NCBI RefSeq assembly: GCF_014203795.1
Contig: NZ_JACHJU010000001.1
Location: 2,790,001 to 2,854,000 of the forward strand
DNA length: 64,000 bases
Direction of reading: 5' to 3'
DNA from: Streptosporangium album
GTDB taxonomy: Bacteria; Actinomycetota; Actinomycetes; Streptosporangiales; Streptosporangiaceae
Position numbers and translations under genes: made by a program. Of this stretch, positions 35,431 through 44,745 are shown in pieces (position 1 is the stretch's first letter; every line of letters begins with the position of its first letter). The notes below the pieces were generated by a model that searched no databases, had not been told where the DNA came from, and saw only the letters and a list, made by a program, of their open reading frames with translations.

Positions 35431-35583
35431 TTACTTGGTGCAGAGAAGCCGACAGGCGGCGCAGCGAGTCCTCATCGCCCTACGGGGTCGTAATGTCTTG
35501 CGGCGGTGCGGCCCTGGTTCGGCGAGTTGGTTGGGTACGGCGCGGCGCGCGTGCGGCGACGGCCCGGAGTCCTGCGCGCCGCC

Positions 35584-35614
35584 GGGACCGGCCCCCAGGC
35601 CGCATGCCCGGACG
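35584..35614. repeat. 31-bp exact repeat shared with 47824-47854
   Basis: The segment begins GGGACCGGCCCCCAGGCCGC and is found again at 47824 in the same orientation, with looser similarity for about 80 bases upstream. Here it replaces the end of an IS5 transposase. Confidence 0.8.
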
Positions 35615-35619
35615 ACTGG

Positions 35620-36413
35620 CGGGAGGCAAAGGGCCGGGTACAGGTAGAAGTCCACGATCTGGCCGTCGCGGTCGGTGCAGCGGCGGACCCTCCCGTACCC
35701 GTTCATCCAGGAGTTCGTTCGCTCGACCACCCAGCGCTTACCGACCTGGATCGGCGCGGGCACGCCCTTGCGGGAGATCTCGCCGGTAAACCCCGGCTCT
35801 TCCAGTACGGCACGGCTCGGCGCGTTGTCATAGGCCGCGTCCAGATGCGCGATCACGCCGTCCGGCATGGCTTTGACCTGTGTCAACGCCGCGTCCAGGG
35901 TGGGGCCCAGGAGCGGGGGGTCATGCCGGTTGGCCGGGGCGGAGACGATTCCCAGTGGGATGCCGCCGCCCTCGGTGGCGGTGGAGCGCTTCAGTCCGCC
36001 CTTGGCCCGATCGACCGGGGACGGTCCCGCCGCATCACCGCCACACGGGGCCTTGGTGATGCAGCCATCGACCGATACATCATTCAGGTCCAGGCCGATG
36101 ACCAGGTCGAACGCGCGGAGCGCAGCGGCGTGCACTCGCTCGGCCACCCCCGCGTGCGCCATTGTCTGAGACGGCGTCTGATCGTCCGATCCGAGCAGGC
36201 TACCGTCGCGATCCGTTCGTATCCCGATCCATGGACCAGGGCATCGATGACGTGCTCGAACACCACGCGGTCGGGGATCCGGCGTCGATGGCAGCCCAGC
36301 GGGTGATCTGGGTGGAATTCGGGGCGATCCCCGCCGATCACGGCGTGGAATTCGACCCAGATGGGTTCCAGTAGGGATGATGGCACGGCAGGCACGGGCA
36401 CCTCGGTGATCAC
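35620..36413 (-). pseudogene. IS5-family transposase, two frames, 3' end lost
   Basis: ORF A starts at GTG 36413 (MITEVPVPAVPSSLLEPIWV) and holds the N-terminal helix-turn-helix; a -1 shift near 36160 (ACGCGGGGGTGG) leads into ORF B with the DDE segments (LDLNDVSVDGCITKAPCGG, AHLDAAYDNAPSR, KRWVVERTNSWMNGYGRVRR). A -1 frameshift is normal for this IS group. After DFYLYPAL the frame runs into the dispersed repeat at about 35620, so the C-terminus is gone. Terminal repeats were not found. Confidence 0.85.
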
Positions 36414-36584
36414 TGAGCGTAGAGAACTCCATGATCACCCCGTCCGTGCCTGTTCGCATCTCACCTCGACCCGCAGGCGAACCGCCATCCCTATTGCCGG
36501 GCGCTCTTATATAGGCGAGTTCTATTCAGAAGGTCAGCAGAAGGCTTCCTGGACCGAGTTCGGCGGCTCGGCCACGATGGGGGC

Positions 36585-37199
36585 ATGACGGAGAACGGAT
36601 CAGCACAGCCGCCGACGGCGGGTGCAAGAGCAGGCTTGCACCCGAACTGGGCGGCAGTGAGCGCTCTGGCCGGTGCGATAGCCGCCGTGGTCGCGATGAT
36701 CGCCTACCTGGTGCCGCCGGCCCCGCCTCCGCAGCCGTCGTCCGACGCGGTAGTCACCACCCCGGCCCCGCAGTCATCGTCACCGGATCCGGTCACCACC
36801 CGGCCCGCACCGCCGACCCCGAGTCCGTCGCCTGAGTCCAGCGCGCCCCAGCCGCCGGTGCCAAGCCCCACACGAGCGGTCCCGACTTCCTCCCCACTGC
36901 TGTCAGCGGTCCGGCCCGGGGGCTGCGACGAGACGGTGACGGCGCTGACCGCATACCGCCGGAACGCCGGAACTACCCGCAGCAGCCAGGCAGCCGCGGC
37001 TCACCAGACCTACCTCGACCTGATGGGCGCGGTCCTCGACGCGCAAGGAGCGGTGGGGGAGACGATCAGTCGACTGGCCGCCAAATTCCAGGAATTGAAC
37101 TTCCGGCTGACCGGCATGACCGGCGGCGATCCCAACCAGGTGATCGCGGATATCAACACGGACTTCGCCGAGATCAAGAGGCTGTGCGGATCCGGCTGA
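36585..37199 (+). CDS. Membrane-anchored Pro/Ser-rich protein, unknown
   Basis: 204 residues from ATG 36585. A cytoplasmic N-terminus of about 24 residues, one membrane helix (ALAGAIAAVVAMIAYLVPP, 27-48), a 60-residue Pro/Ser/Thr linker and a helical extracellular domain of 95 residues with two cysteines (GGCDET and RLCGSG). The linker plus helical two-cysteine domain resembles the extracellular half of the kinase at 29618, without the kinase. Confidence 0.75.
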   Translation: MTENGSAQPPTAGARAGLHPNWAAVSALAGAIAAVVAMIAYLVPPAPPPQPSSDAVVTTPAPQSSSPDPVTTRPAPPTPSPSPESSAPQPPVPSPTRAVPTSSPLLSAVRPGGCDETVTALTAYRRNAGTTRSSQAAAAHQTYLDLMGAVLDAQGAVGETISRLAAKFQELNFRLTGMTGGDPNQVIADINTDFAEIKRLCGSG

Positions 37200-37628
37200 C
37201 CTGACGACACGTCACAGCCGGACTGGCGCGCGGCGGCTGCGGAGCAGCGGGGGCCAGTGGGTCCGCGCTTGAGCGCCGTTCCTGCGTGCTCATCGCCTCC
37301 GCCAGCGCACACCCGACATCGCAGCCGCGGCAGGCGGCGCACTTCGCGGCCTTCCCGATCGACATCCCGCTACGGGCGATGGCCGCCGACTGCCGCCACG
37401 GCGGCACCGTCCTCGACCCCATTCAGCGCAGTAGGGCGCCTGATGGCAGCCACGGCCGGTGGCGTTGCTGTATTTCGTTGCTGTACGGCGCGGAAAAGGC
37501 CACTTCCTGATCACGGGAGTGGCCTTTGACGTGCGGTGGGGTGTTCACGAGTACGGCTGAGCAGCGGCGACAACAGGTGCCGAAAGATCGCTTCCCGGAA
37601 TCCGGCTGATCGTTTCCCGGGGGTTCGT
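37200..37628. other. Intergenic with element-end repeat and terminator
   Basis: No gene recognised. At 37464-37489 lies GTTGCTGTATTTC followed by GTTGCTGTACGGC, one of four copies of a dispersed double motif. At 37495-37527 a 10-bp stem (AAAGGCCACT with AGTGGCCTTT) and 13-base loop form a bidirectional terminator. Confidence 0.6.
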
Positions 37629-38291
37629 TCAGTCAGAGATCCGCTGTGGAAGCAGAGCCTCCGCGGCGGCCCAGGCTCGGGCGAGCCCGAATTCGGCGAG
37701 GCCGCGGATCAGGTCGCGAAAGGTCTCCTCGGTGGCCCCGGCTGATCTGGCCAGCTCCGCGTGCAGGCGCATCGATTGGCCCAGCGTCTGGTAGAAGACG
37801 TCCACGGTCAGGCAGGCGATCGCCCGCTCGCGGGCGCTGAGGTGCGGGCGGGCCCAGCGCTGGGCCAGTTGATCCTCGGTGAAGGCGGCTAGTCCCGGGT
37901 CAACGTCCTGCAGGTCGTGTACGGCGCGGGCCAGCGCCCCGGTGAGCGGCTCCGGCTTGACCGGGTTGGTGTCCTGCGCCTCGGGCAGGCCGATCTCGGT
38001 CAGGCGCTGGAAGGCGGACACCAGGATGGGGTAGCCCACGTAGGGGGCTAGGTGGCGGTAGAGCTCCCTGATCGATTCGGGTTCGACCCCGTTGGCCAGA
38101 GCCATCTGCACGTGCATGGCCAGGGGCAGATCAAGGTGGGGGTGGCACAGGTCGGCGGTCAGGCACACGAACGCCTTCTCGCGCATCGTCAGGTGGGTCA
38201 GGCCCCACAGGTTGTGGCCGACGCCGACGGCGAGCTGGGCGAAGACGGGGTCGAGCGCGGTCAGGGCTGCGGCCCCGGCGAGCTGCGTCAT
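37629..38291 (-). CDS. Carboxymuconolactone decarboxylase family protein, two-domain
   Basis: 220 residues with two CMD-like repeats: TMREKAFVCLTADLCHPHLDLP and LSARERAIACLTVDVFYQTLGQS. The first has a Cys-x3-Asp-x2-Cys pattern, the second a single cysteine, so peroxidase-like CxxC chemistry is not evident. It is downstream of the SDR gene by 12 bases, one operon, controlled by the divergent TetR gene (inference). Confidence 0.88.
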   Translation of the reverse strand: MTQLAGAAALTALDPVFAQLAVGVGHNLWGLTHLTMREKAFVCLTADLCHPHLDLPLAMHVQMALANGVEPESIRELYRHLAPYVGYPILVSAFQRLTEIGLPEAQDTNPVKPEPLTGALARAVHDLQDVDPGLAAFTEDQLAQRWARPHLSARERAIACLTVDVFYQTLGQSMRLHAELARSAGATEETFRDLIRGLAEFGLARAWAAAEALLPQRISD

Positions 38292-38303
38292 GGTCTGCTC
38301 CGT

Positions 38304-39122
38304 TCAGGACAGGCCCAGCGCGCGCATGCGCAGAGCGTCGAGGGTGTACTGGGGGAGGATGCGGCCGAGCGTGCTCATCAGTCGTGACTTCTTGCCGGCC
38401 GGATAGCGCGAGCGCGGCTTGCTCGCGGTCAGGGCGTGCAGGACGGCGCGGGCTACCACGTCGGGGCTGGAGCCCGAGCGCTCCTCTTTGAGCCCGGCGG
38501 TGGTCATGGCCCGGTAGGCGGTGCCGTACAGCCGCCTGCCCTCGGGGCCGAGGGAGGCCAGGCGGGGTTCGACCTCGTCCTCCAGCTTGTCCACCGCGTC
38601 GGTGTGGATCGAGCCGGGCTCGATGAGGACCGCCGCCACGCCGTACGGCTTGAGCTCCATGCGCAGCGCATCGTTGAGCGAGCGGATGGCGTGCTTGGAG
38701 GAGCACAGCGGGCCACCGAAGGGCAAGGTGATCCAGCTGCCCACCGAGCCGACGGTGACCAGGCGGCCGCGCGAGGCGCGCAGCTTGGGCAGCATGGCCT
38801 GGGTGACGGCCACCTGGCCGAAGACGTTGACCTCGTACTGCCGGCGCAGCGCGTCCAAGGGGACGAACTCGACCGGCCCGGTGACACCGATTCCGGCGTT
38901 GTTGACCAGGGCGTCGAGGCGGCCGAGGCGCTCAGCGGCATCAGCGATCTGGCCGGCATCGGTGACATCGAGCTTGATCGGGGTGACGGTGGGGCCGAGC
39001 GCTTCGCCGTCGGCTTCCTTACGCACCCCGGCGTAGACGGTGAACCCCTCGCGGGCCAGGAGCAGTGCGGTAGCCCGTCCGATGCCGGTGGAGGCACCGG
39101 TGACCAGCACAGTTTTCGACAT
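38304..39122 (-). CDS. Short-chain dehydrogenase/reductase, catalytic tyrosine replaced
   Basis: 272 residues from ATG 39122. NAD(P)-binding TGASTGIG (8-15), NNAGIGVTGPVE and the catalytic-region Ser (VTVGSVGSW) are intact. Where the family has YxxxK the sequence is L-C-S-S-K, so the tyrosine is leucine. Either another residue serves or the enzyme is altered. Shares an operon with the CMD protein and a divergent promoter with the TetR gene at 39219. Confidence 0.9.
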   Translation of the reverse strand: MSKTVLVTGASTGIGRATALLLAREGFTVYAGVRKEADGEALGPTVTPIKLDVTDAGQIADAAERLGRLDALVNNAGIGVTGPVEFVPLDALRRQYEVNVFGQVAVTQAMLPKLRASRGRLVTVGSVGSWITLPFGGPLCSSKHAIRSLNDALRMELKPYGVAAVLIEPGSIHTDAVDKLEDEVEPRLASLGPEGRRLYGTAYRAMTTAGLKEERSGSSPDVVARAVLHALTASKPRSRYPAGKKSRLMSTLGRILPQYTLDALRMRALGLS

Positions 39123-39189
39123 TTGGGGGATCCTTCCAGGCTTGCCAACAACCGTTGACTTTGACGTTATCCGACCTGGAGACACAATG

Positions 39190-39203
39190 CCAACGGACGT
39201 TGG
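39190..39203. promoter_or_regulatory. Palindrome, probable TetR operator
   Basis: CCAACGGACGTTGG: 6-bp arms around GA, in the 96-base gap between the divergent SDR and TetR genes. A second half-matching site, CCAACAACCGTTG, lies at about 39145. Confidence 0.65.
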
Positions 39204-39218
39204 CCTACACTTGTTGAC

Positions 39219-39761
39219 ATGAGACGATCGGCAGCAGAGACCAAGGCGGCCATCCTGACCGCGGCCCGCGAGCGCTTCGCCTCCGACGGGTATGAGAAAG
39301 CGACGATCAGGGCGATCGCAGGGGATGCGGGCATCGACCCCGCGATGGTGATGCGGTATTTCGGCAGCAAGGAGAAGCTGTTCGCCACCGCGACCGACTT
39401 CGACCTGCGCCTGCCCGACCTCAATGGGGCGCCGCGCGAGGAGATCGGCCAGGCCGTGGTCCGACACTTCCTGCAGCGCTGGCGGGCCGACGACGCGCTC
39501 CAGGTTCTCCTGCGTACGGGTGTCACCAATGAGGCCGCCGCCGAGCGCCTCCGGGAGGTCTTCGGGGCTCAGCTGGCGCCGATGATCGCCTCCTTCGCCG
39601 GGGATCGGGCCTCGGCCAGAGCGGCGCTCGTGGCCTCGCAGGTGCTAGGGATAGCGCTGTGCCGCTACATCCTGAAATTCCCCCCGGCGGTGGCCATGTC
39701 GGATGATGAGGTGATCGAGTGGCTGGCCCCGACCATCCAGCGCTATCTGACCAGCGGTTAA
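39219..39761 (+). CDS. TetR-family transcriptional regulator
   Basis: 180 residues; the N-terminal helix-turn-helix is ETKAAILTAARERFASDGYEKATIRAIAGDAGIDPAMVMRYFGSKEKLF, followed by a TetR_C_17-like ligand domain. ATG 39219 is only 15 bases from the palindrome at 39190, consistent with autorepression and repression of the divergent SDR/CMD operon. The inducer is unknown. Confidence 0.93.
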   Translation: MRRSAAETKAAILTAARERFASDGYEKATIRAIAGDAGIDPAMVMRYFGSKEKLFATATDFDLRLPDLNGAPREEIGQAVVRHFLQRWRADDALQVLLRTGVTNEAAAERLREVFGAQLAPMIASFAGDRASARAALVASQVLGIALCRYILKFPPAVAMSDDEVIEWLAPTIQRYLTSG

Positions 39762-39958
39762 GCCTCCCGCTCCGCAGCTTTGAGCGTGCGGTTCTCCCTG
39801 ATGAGGATGTAGTTCAGCAGCCCGCTCAGAATGAAATGGCCGTCGGCGATGTACGGGCCGGGGAAGTAGCCGCCCTTGATGATCGGGAAGACGAAGTGGG
39901 CGATGCCGTTGAGCAGACCTGCACCCAGGGCGTACCACCACAGGAAGAAGTTGGCCAT
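39758..39958 (-). CDS. Small membrane protein, HXXEE-like C-terminal piece or stand-alone
   Basis: 66 residues with two hydrophobic segments (FFLWWYALGAGLLNGIAHFVF and HFILSGLLNYILI) and the pattern LLNGIAHFVFPIIKGGYFPG known from small actinobacterial membrane proteins. The stop overlaps the convergent TetR stop. Function unknown. Confidence 0.75.
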   Translation of the reverse strand: MANFFLWWYALGAGLLNGIAHFVFPIIKGGYFPGPYIADGHFILSGLLNYILIRENRTLKAAEREA

Positions 39959-40174
39959 GCGGGTTCCGCTCGATCGGCGCGAAGGCCACTGACGGCCTGG
40001 CGGTGTGACTGGCGCTACCGGTCAGTCACACCGTGTTCGTGGGCCTTGCCGGCTATCACTGGAGATCTTGTGGACTTTCGGGCCTGCAGTGATCCCACCC
40101 CCTACAGTTTGGAGTTGCACACATACGTGGAGTGAATGCAGCAGTGCTGGGGTGCCGCTGCACGCCGGGAGACG

Positions 40175-40687
40175 ATGATGTCGCCACTGTTAGAACGCCT
40201 GGAGCAGGCGGAAACAGCTGCACGGCAGCGGCTGGAGCAGCTGCTGGAACAGGTGGATGAGACCAAACGGGACGTCGAGCGCTACTGCATCACCCGGGAG
40301 ACCCTGGCCGCGCTGACGGCCGAGGACGAAGGCGCCGGCGAGGCCGATCAGGGCCAGCCGAAGGACCTCGACGAGCAGGCCGACCGCGCTTCCGCTGCCG
40401 CTGATGACGACGCGGCTGATGATCACGGTGGTGCGGAGCGGCCGCAGCTACGAGGACTGCGGGAGCAGGCGGTGGTGCTGCTGGCCAGCGCCGAGGAGCC
40501 GATGCGGGCGCGCGATGTGGTGCGGGCCATGGGCAAGCCGGATACCCGCTCGCAGGTGGAGGGGATGCGCTCGCGGCTCAAGCGGCTGGTGGAAGACGGC
40601 TGGCTGGCCGAACGTGCCCAGGGTCTGTACACGATCGCGTCCGGGGTGAACGGCTCTGCCAGGAAGGGAGCCGCGCCCGGGAAATAG
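40175..40687 (+). CDS. Coiled-coil protein with C-terminal winged helix, transposase-associated
   Basis: About 170 residues. Residues 1-45 form a coiled coil (LERLEQAETAARQRLEQLLEQ), an acidic linker follows, and residues 100-160 look like a winged helix (REQAVVLLASAEEPMRARDV through LKRLVEDGWLAERAQGLYTI). Start ATG 40175 (or 40178) has GGGAG upstream. Proteins of this design sit beside integrase-like and DDE genes as here; the role is not known to me. Confidence 0.7.
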   Translation: MMSPLLERLEQAETAARQRLEQLLEQVDETKRDVERYCITRETLAALTAEDEGAGEADQGQPKDLDEQADRASAAADDDAADDHGGAERPQLRGLREQAVVLLASAEEPMRARDVVRAMGKPDTRSQVEGMRSRLKRLVEDGWLAERAQGLYTIASGVNGSARKGAAPGK

Positions 40688-40911
40688 AGCACGTGCGCCG
40701 GTAAGGCTGCAGAGGAGAGGTGCCGCCGAGGGTTCAGCTCGGCGGCACCGGGTTGCGTGAGCCCCAGTAGGCCTTAACTAACCGTTGCTCGCGCGCTTCT
40801 GAGCGTAACGCGCCATGCGGTCGTTTGGGGGCCGTCGAGCCTATTTCGCCTGCCCCGGGACGGATATCCGACCCGGGGCAGGAGGCAAGGACGACGATGT
40901 CCCGCACACGT

Positions 40912-41238
40912 TCATCCCGCTCTTTCCGAGCTGCGTTTGTCACCGGGCGCAGTGGGCCACAGCCGAACTCCGAGGGCGGCTTCCAGCAGGGCGATGGTGG
41001 CCACGTCGGGCCAGGATCGACCGGCGAGCAGGTCGGCGATGGCTTGGCGGTTTACCCCGGAGAGGGCGGCCAGGCCGCGCAGGCTCAGCTTTCTTTCGGT
41101 CAGGACGCTCGCCAACGTGGCGGCGATCTCCTGAACGATGGCCGCGGCGGGGTATCCGACGAGGTTCGCGTGGGGCCAGGCATCCGGGTTGTCGGTCAGC
41201 TCCCGGGGGGCGGCCGAACGCGCGCGTCCTCCCACCAT
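40912..41238 (-). CDS. XRE-family helix-turn-helix protein
   Basis: 108 residues. LASVLTERKLSLRGLAALSG and VNRQAIADLLAGRSWPDVAT form a Cro/C1-type helix-turn-helix, followed by LLEAALGVRLWP. Divergent from the integrase-like gene, probably the local repressor. Confidence 0.82.
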   Translation of the reverse strand: MVGGRARSAAPRELTDNPDAWPHANLVGYPAAAIVQEIAATLASVLTERKLSLRGLAALSGVNRQAIADLLAGRSWPDVATIALLEAALGVRLWPTAPGDKRSSERAG

Positions 41239-41310
41239 GACGAAGTTCTCCTATCGGTGGATGTCGTCCAGCCCCGTAACGGCTGCTTGTCCAGCCGCTA
41301 TGTGTGGGGT

Positions 41311-42228
41311 GTGACCCTCGACGACGACACCTCGGCGAAGATCACCAGCTACCGGCCACGCAACGACCCACCCGGCTGGCAGCAGGTCGCCGAGCAGGTC
41401 CAAGCGACGGTCGCGGCCGCCGCGCCGATGACCGGTTACCGGGTGGAACGACTGCTGCACGTGGTCGGCAGTCTGGCCCTGTGGTGCCAGGCCCGCGGGC
41501 TGCCCGCCGACCCGGAACTGTGGCTGCGGCACGAGAGCATCGACACGTTCGTCCTGCGGGATGTGCCGACCTGTCCCCGCGCACCGCGCAGACCTACCGC
41601 TCCTGGCTGCGCCAGGTACGCGCCGCGCTCGCGTGGGCTGAGCGCGGCGAGGCGACACCGCCCGCACTCAGCGCCCCCACCGAGCGGACCGCCCCCTACA
41701 CCGCATCCGAACTGGCCAGACTGCGAGACTGGGCCGACCATCAGCCCGGCCAGGTCCGCGCCGATGCGCTGGCGCTGCTGGCCCTGGCCGCCGGATGCGG
41801 CCGAGGCGGCGAGCGTGCGCGGCAGCCACCTGCGCATCCTGCCCGAAGGCGCGGTCGTCCTCGACGTCCCCGGCACCCACCGGCTTATCGTCGCCCGCGC
41901 CCGCTGGGAAGCTCACCTCGCCCAAGCCGCCGAATCCGCACTCGCCGACAGCGACCGCTATCTGTTCCGGCCCCGCCGCAGCACCACCTACGCCAAGAAC
42001 CTGGTCGCCTCCTGGGCCTGGGCGCGCCGGCCGGCCGGCGCGCTGCCCGCGTTGTCGGCCCGGCGCCTGCGCGCCAGCTGGATCGTCGAACTCTTGACGG
42101 CCCGCATCGACCCAGGGGTGGTCGCCGCGGCCGCCGGGCTCGCCCCCGCCGCGCTGGCCCGCTACCAGCATTTCGTCCCCCCGCTGGACGAACCCGCCGC
42201 CACCGCGCTGCTGCGCGGTGGCCGATGA
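41311..42228 (+). pseudogene. Integrase-like protein with two compensating frameshifts
   Basis: Frame 1 reads from GTG 41311 (TLDDDTSAKITSYRPRNDPP) to about DTFVLRD (41567). The coding sense then continues in another frame (DLSPRTAQTYRSWLRQVRAA to LALAAGCGR, about 41570-41808) and returns to frame 1 (EAASVRGSHLRILPEGAVVL to the stop). The fold looks like a divergent site-specific recombinase lacking a clear catalytic tyrosine. The stop overlaps the transposase ATG (ATGA). Two indels make a functional product unlikely unless they are sequence errors. Confidence 0.65.
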
Positions 42229-43997
42229 ACAGCTCCGGCTTTCGCCCCCGCACCGCCAAAGCAGCAGCCTGCCGCCCTCGCCCGATGACCGAGACACCGC
42301 TGCAGGTGCCCGACGCGATCGTGGCGCACTTTGACGCTCTGCTGACCGAAACCGGCGTGATCGAGCTGATCGCGGATGAGGTCGGCGACCGCCCGGGGCC
42401 TGATGGGCTGCCGATCCGCACCGTGCTGCTCGGACTGCTGATCTCCATCCACTACACCGGCAAGGCCACCCTCGCCGAAGCCTGGCGGTTGATGACCTTC
42501 AGCCTCACCCCCACGATGCGGGAGCAACATCACCTGCCCGACGTCGATCCCGCCGATCCACACGCCCAACTGGCCAGCTCCCGACGCTTCTACCGCACCT
42601 TCGACACCGCCACCACCGCACTCGACCTCGACCGCGTCGACCGCAGAACACGGCTCCCACCCAAGGACGCCGACGCCTACGCCGCTGCCTGGGACGACGA
42701 CGACCCTGAACACCAGCGCAAGCGCGCCCTGCTGCAAGACATCGTCACCCGCCTGGTGCTCACCCCAGTGCACCGCGCTCGCGGCCGTGGCTACCTGGCC
42801 CACTACGGCAGCGACGTCGGCATCGACGCCACCGCCATCCCCACCTGGGCCACCCCGCCCCGCACCCGCAAATCCACCGGAGAACACCTCGCCTCGATCG
42901 AGATCACCGCAGGCTGGCACTACTCCGGCGGCGACGGACCACCCACCTTCGGCTACAGCGCCACCCTGGCCACCGCCGCCCGCACCCACGACCACGTCGG
43001 ACACCACCCGCAACTGGCGCTCGGCCTGGTCATCGACACCCCGCACCGGCGCATCGGCCCCGCCGCGATCACCACCCTGACCGGGATCGCCCCACTCGGC
43101 CTGCCCACCGGCACCATCGCCGTCGACCGCGCCTACACCGACCAGAAAACCGAACACTTCGCCCAGCCGGCCCGCGCGCTCGGCTACAAGCTCGCCCTGG
43201 ACTACAAGGTCGACCAGCGAGGCCTGTAAGGCTCCCTCCACGGCGCGCTCCTGGTGGACGGCACCCTGACCTGCCCGCTCATGCCGCAGCGGCTCATCCA
43301 CGCCACCACCGGCGCCGACGACGCGACCATCCGCAACCCCGACGCCCAGCTCACCAAACTGATCACCGCGCGGGAGCCGTACTTCCTCAAGCTCAAACAA
43401 GCCGCCGACAACGACGGCAAGGTCCGCTTCCAGTGCCCCGCCGCAGGCACCTCTCCCGCGGTGAACTGCCCGCGCTTCACCCAAGCACACAGCACCCCCA
43501 CCACCCAGCCGACCCGAGTGGACCTGACCGACGCTCGGCGCCGGGCCGCACACAGCGCCGCCAAGCCCACCGTCATACCTCCCCCACGCGCCGAAACCAG
43601 TGATCTGCCAAAGATCTGCACCCAGCAGACGATCACCCTGCGCCCCAGCGACCTCGACACCAAAGACAAGTTCCGGCAGGACCTGCCCTACCTGAGCCCT
43701 GCCTGGCAGGGCGCCTACAAGAGCATCCGGGCCAGCACCGAAGGCATCAACGGCCGAATGAAAGGCCAGGTCATCGACCTGGCCGACCCGAGAAACAGGC
43801 TCGCCCACGGCCGCGTCGCGCAAACCCTCCTCGTCGCGCTCATGGTCTGCATCGCCAACCAGCAGATCCTGCTCAGCTGGCGGCAGATCAACGAGCTCCC
43901 GCTTCTGCCCGACACCAAACAGACAACCGACCCCGTCGATCCGGACGAGGCTGACGCATCCATCAACGGCGGCAGGCCACCACCAGGCCCCAACTGA
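42225..43997 (+). pseudogene. Large DDE-type transposase interrupted by one in-frame TAA
   Basis: About 590 codons from ATG 42225. One frame throughout, except TAA at 43227-43229 (RGL-stop-GSLHGALLVDG). Catalytic candidates are DVGIDATAIPTW, VDRAYTDQK and STEGINGRMKG. The stop is a single-base change from CAA (Gln). Without the stop the product would be full length. I do not recognise the IS family name. No terminal repeats were found for the module 40175-43997. Confidence 0.75.
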
Positions 43998-44180
43998 GCA
44001 CCGCGATACTCCCGCCCAACCCCGCACGCCATCACTGGTCGGCGCGAGCGCGCCCACCAGCCTGTCCCTCCCGTGCTCGACGCCGCCTGACATCACCAGA
44101 GCCCTCCGCCACGCAGGCCACTCAGGTCACTCAGGTCACAAACCACCCATCATGACCCTGTGATACCTCGGAAACGACAA

Positions 44181-44215
44181 GTGCCCGCCCGATCCAGAAG
44201 ATCAGACGGGCACTC
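44181..44215. terminator. Hairpin left of attachment site b
   Basis: AGTGCCCGCC pairs with GACGGGCACT around a 15-base loop, one wobble pair. Part of the repeat shared with 31557-31632. Confidence 0.55.
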
Positions 44216-44254
44216 GTCACACTCGATCAGGCCGTCTCATGAACGGCCCTGCGG

Positions 44255-44299
44255 TGGAGCCTAGGAGATTCGAACTCCTGACATCCTGCTTGCAAAGCA
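44255..44299 (-). other. Attachment site b: 3' fragment of tRNA-Ala
   Basis: 45 bases identical to the 3' part of tRNA-Ala (58064), ending TGCAAAGCA. Longest of the perfect copies, together with the one at 55311. Confidence 0.92.
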
Positions 44300-44420
44300 A
44301 CCCAGGAGGGGGCGGGACCATGGCATATACCCGCTCCCAGCTGCGGATACGGTCCACGGTGATCCACCGTCGTCCAGCCCCGTCCGTGGTCGTTGTCACT
44401 CGGGTTAGTCACCCAGAGGT
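44300..44420. repeat. Element end shared with 55356-55475
   Basis: From the tRNA-Ala fragment onward about 120 bases are similar to the sequence right of site e, including GGGGGCG, CTATACCCGCTCCCA, ATACGGTCCAC and GGTCGTTGTCAC. This is the inner end of two related integrated elements. Confidence 0.75.
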
Positions 44421-44499
44421 CCGGCCTTCGGCAGGGCTCAGACGCTGAAACCGTTGGTACCCATCGAACGTCGCCGTACCGCCGTCGTATTAGGCGGGA

Positions 44500-44745
44500 T
44501 CATGGCCACTCAACACGGATGAGGTACACCTCACGTTGCTCGTCCAGGACTACGTACGTCGCGAGCCCTCGCTCGCCGAACGCGTGAGTAAGCATGTTGG
44601 CCTTGGGGTTGGCCGGGTTGTACGGCCGGCCGCTCCACGGCGCAACTTCCAGCAGGGTGAGCAGTTCAGCGAGTGGACGTAGCGCTTCCACGGGGATCGC
44701 CGCGATCTGCTCTTCGGCGAGAGGGTCGAGTGTGATCTGGTGCAC
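44500..44745 (-). CDS. RelE/ParE-like toxin candidate
   Basis: 81 residues from GTG 44745, directly behind the stop of the DUF6247-like gene (TAGGTG). ITLDPLAEEQIAAIPVEALR, then GRPYNPANPKANMLTHAFG and YVVLDEQREVYLIRVEWP, has the short alpha-beta layout of the RelE/ParE superfamily with a C-terminal arginine strand. The antitoxin-first order fits a toxin-antitoxin pair. Activity is not proven by sequence. Confidence 0.7.
   Translation of the reverse strand: MHQITLDPLAEEQIAAIPVEALRPLAELLTLLEVAPWSGRPYNPANPKANMLTHAFGERGLATYVVLDEQREVYLIRVEWP

Noticed and set aside
36084..36459. IS5 frame change considered as a decay mutation
   Set aside because: A -1 shift between ORF A and ORF B is normal for this IS group; the real damage is the missing 3' end.
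42162..44096. 644-codon minus-strand frame opposite the DDE transposase
   Set aside because: Gly/Val-rich shadow of the transposase frame. It bridges the TAA at 43227 only because it is on the other strand.
44255..44299. tRNA-Ala fragments considered as separate tRNA genes
   Set aside because: They lack the acceptor 5' half, D arm and 5' anticodon stem, so they cannot fold as tRNAs. Only 58064-58136 is complete.
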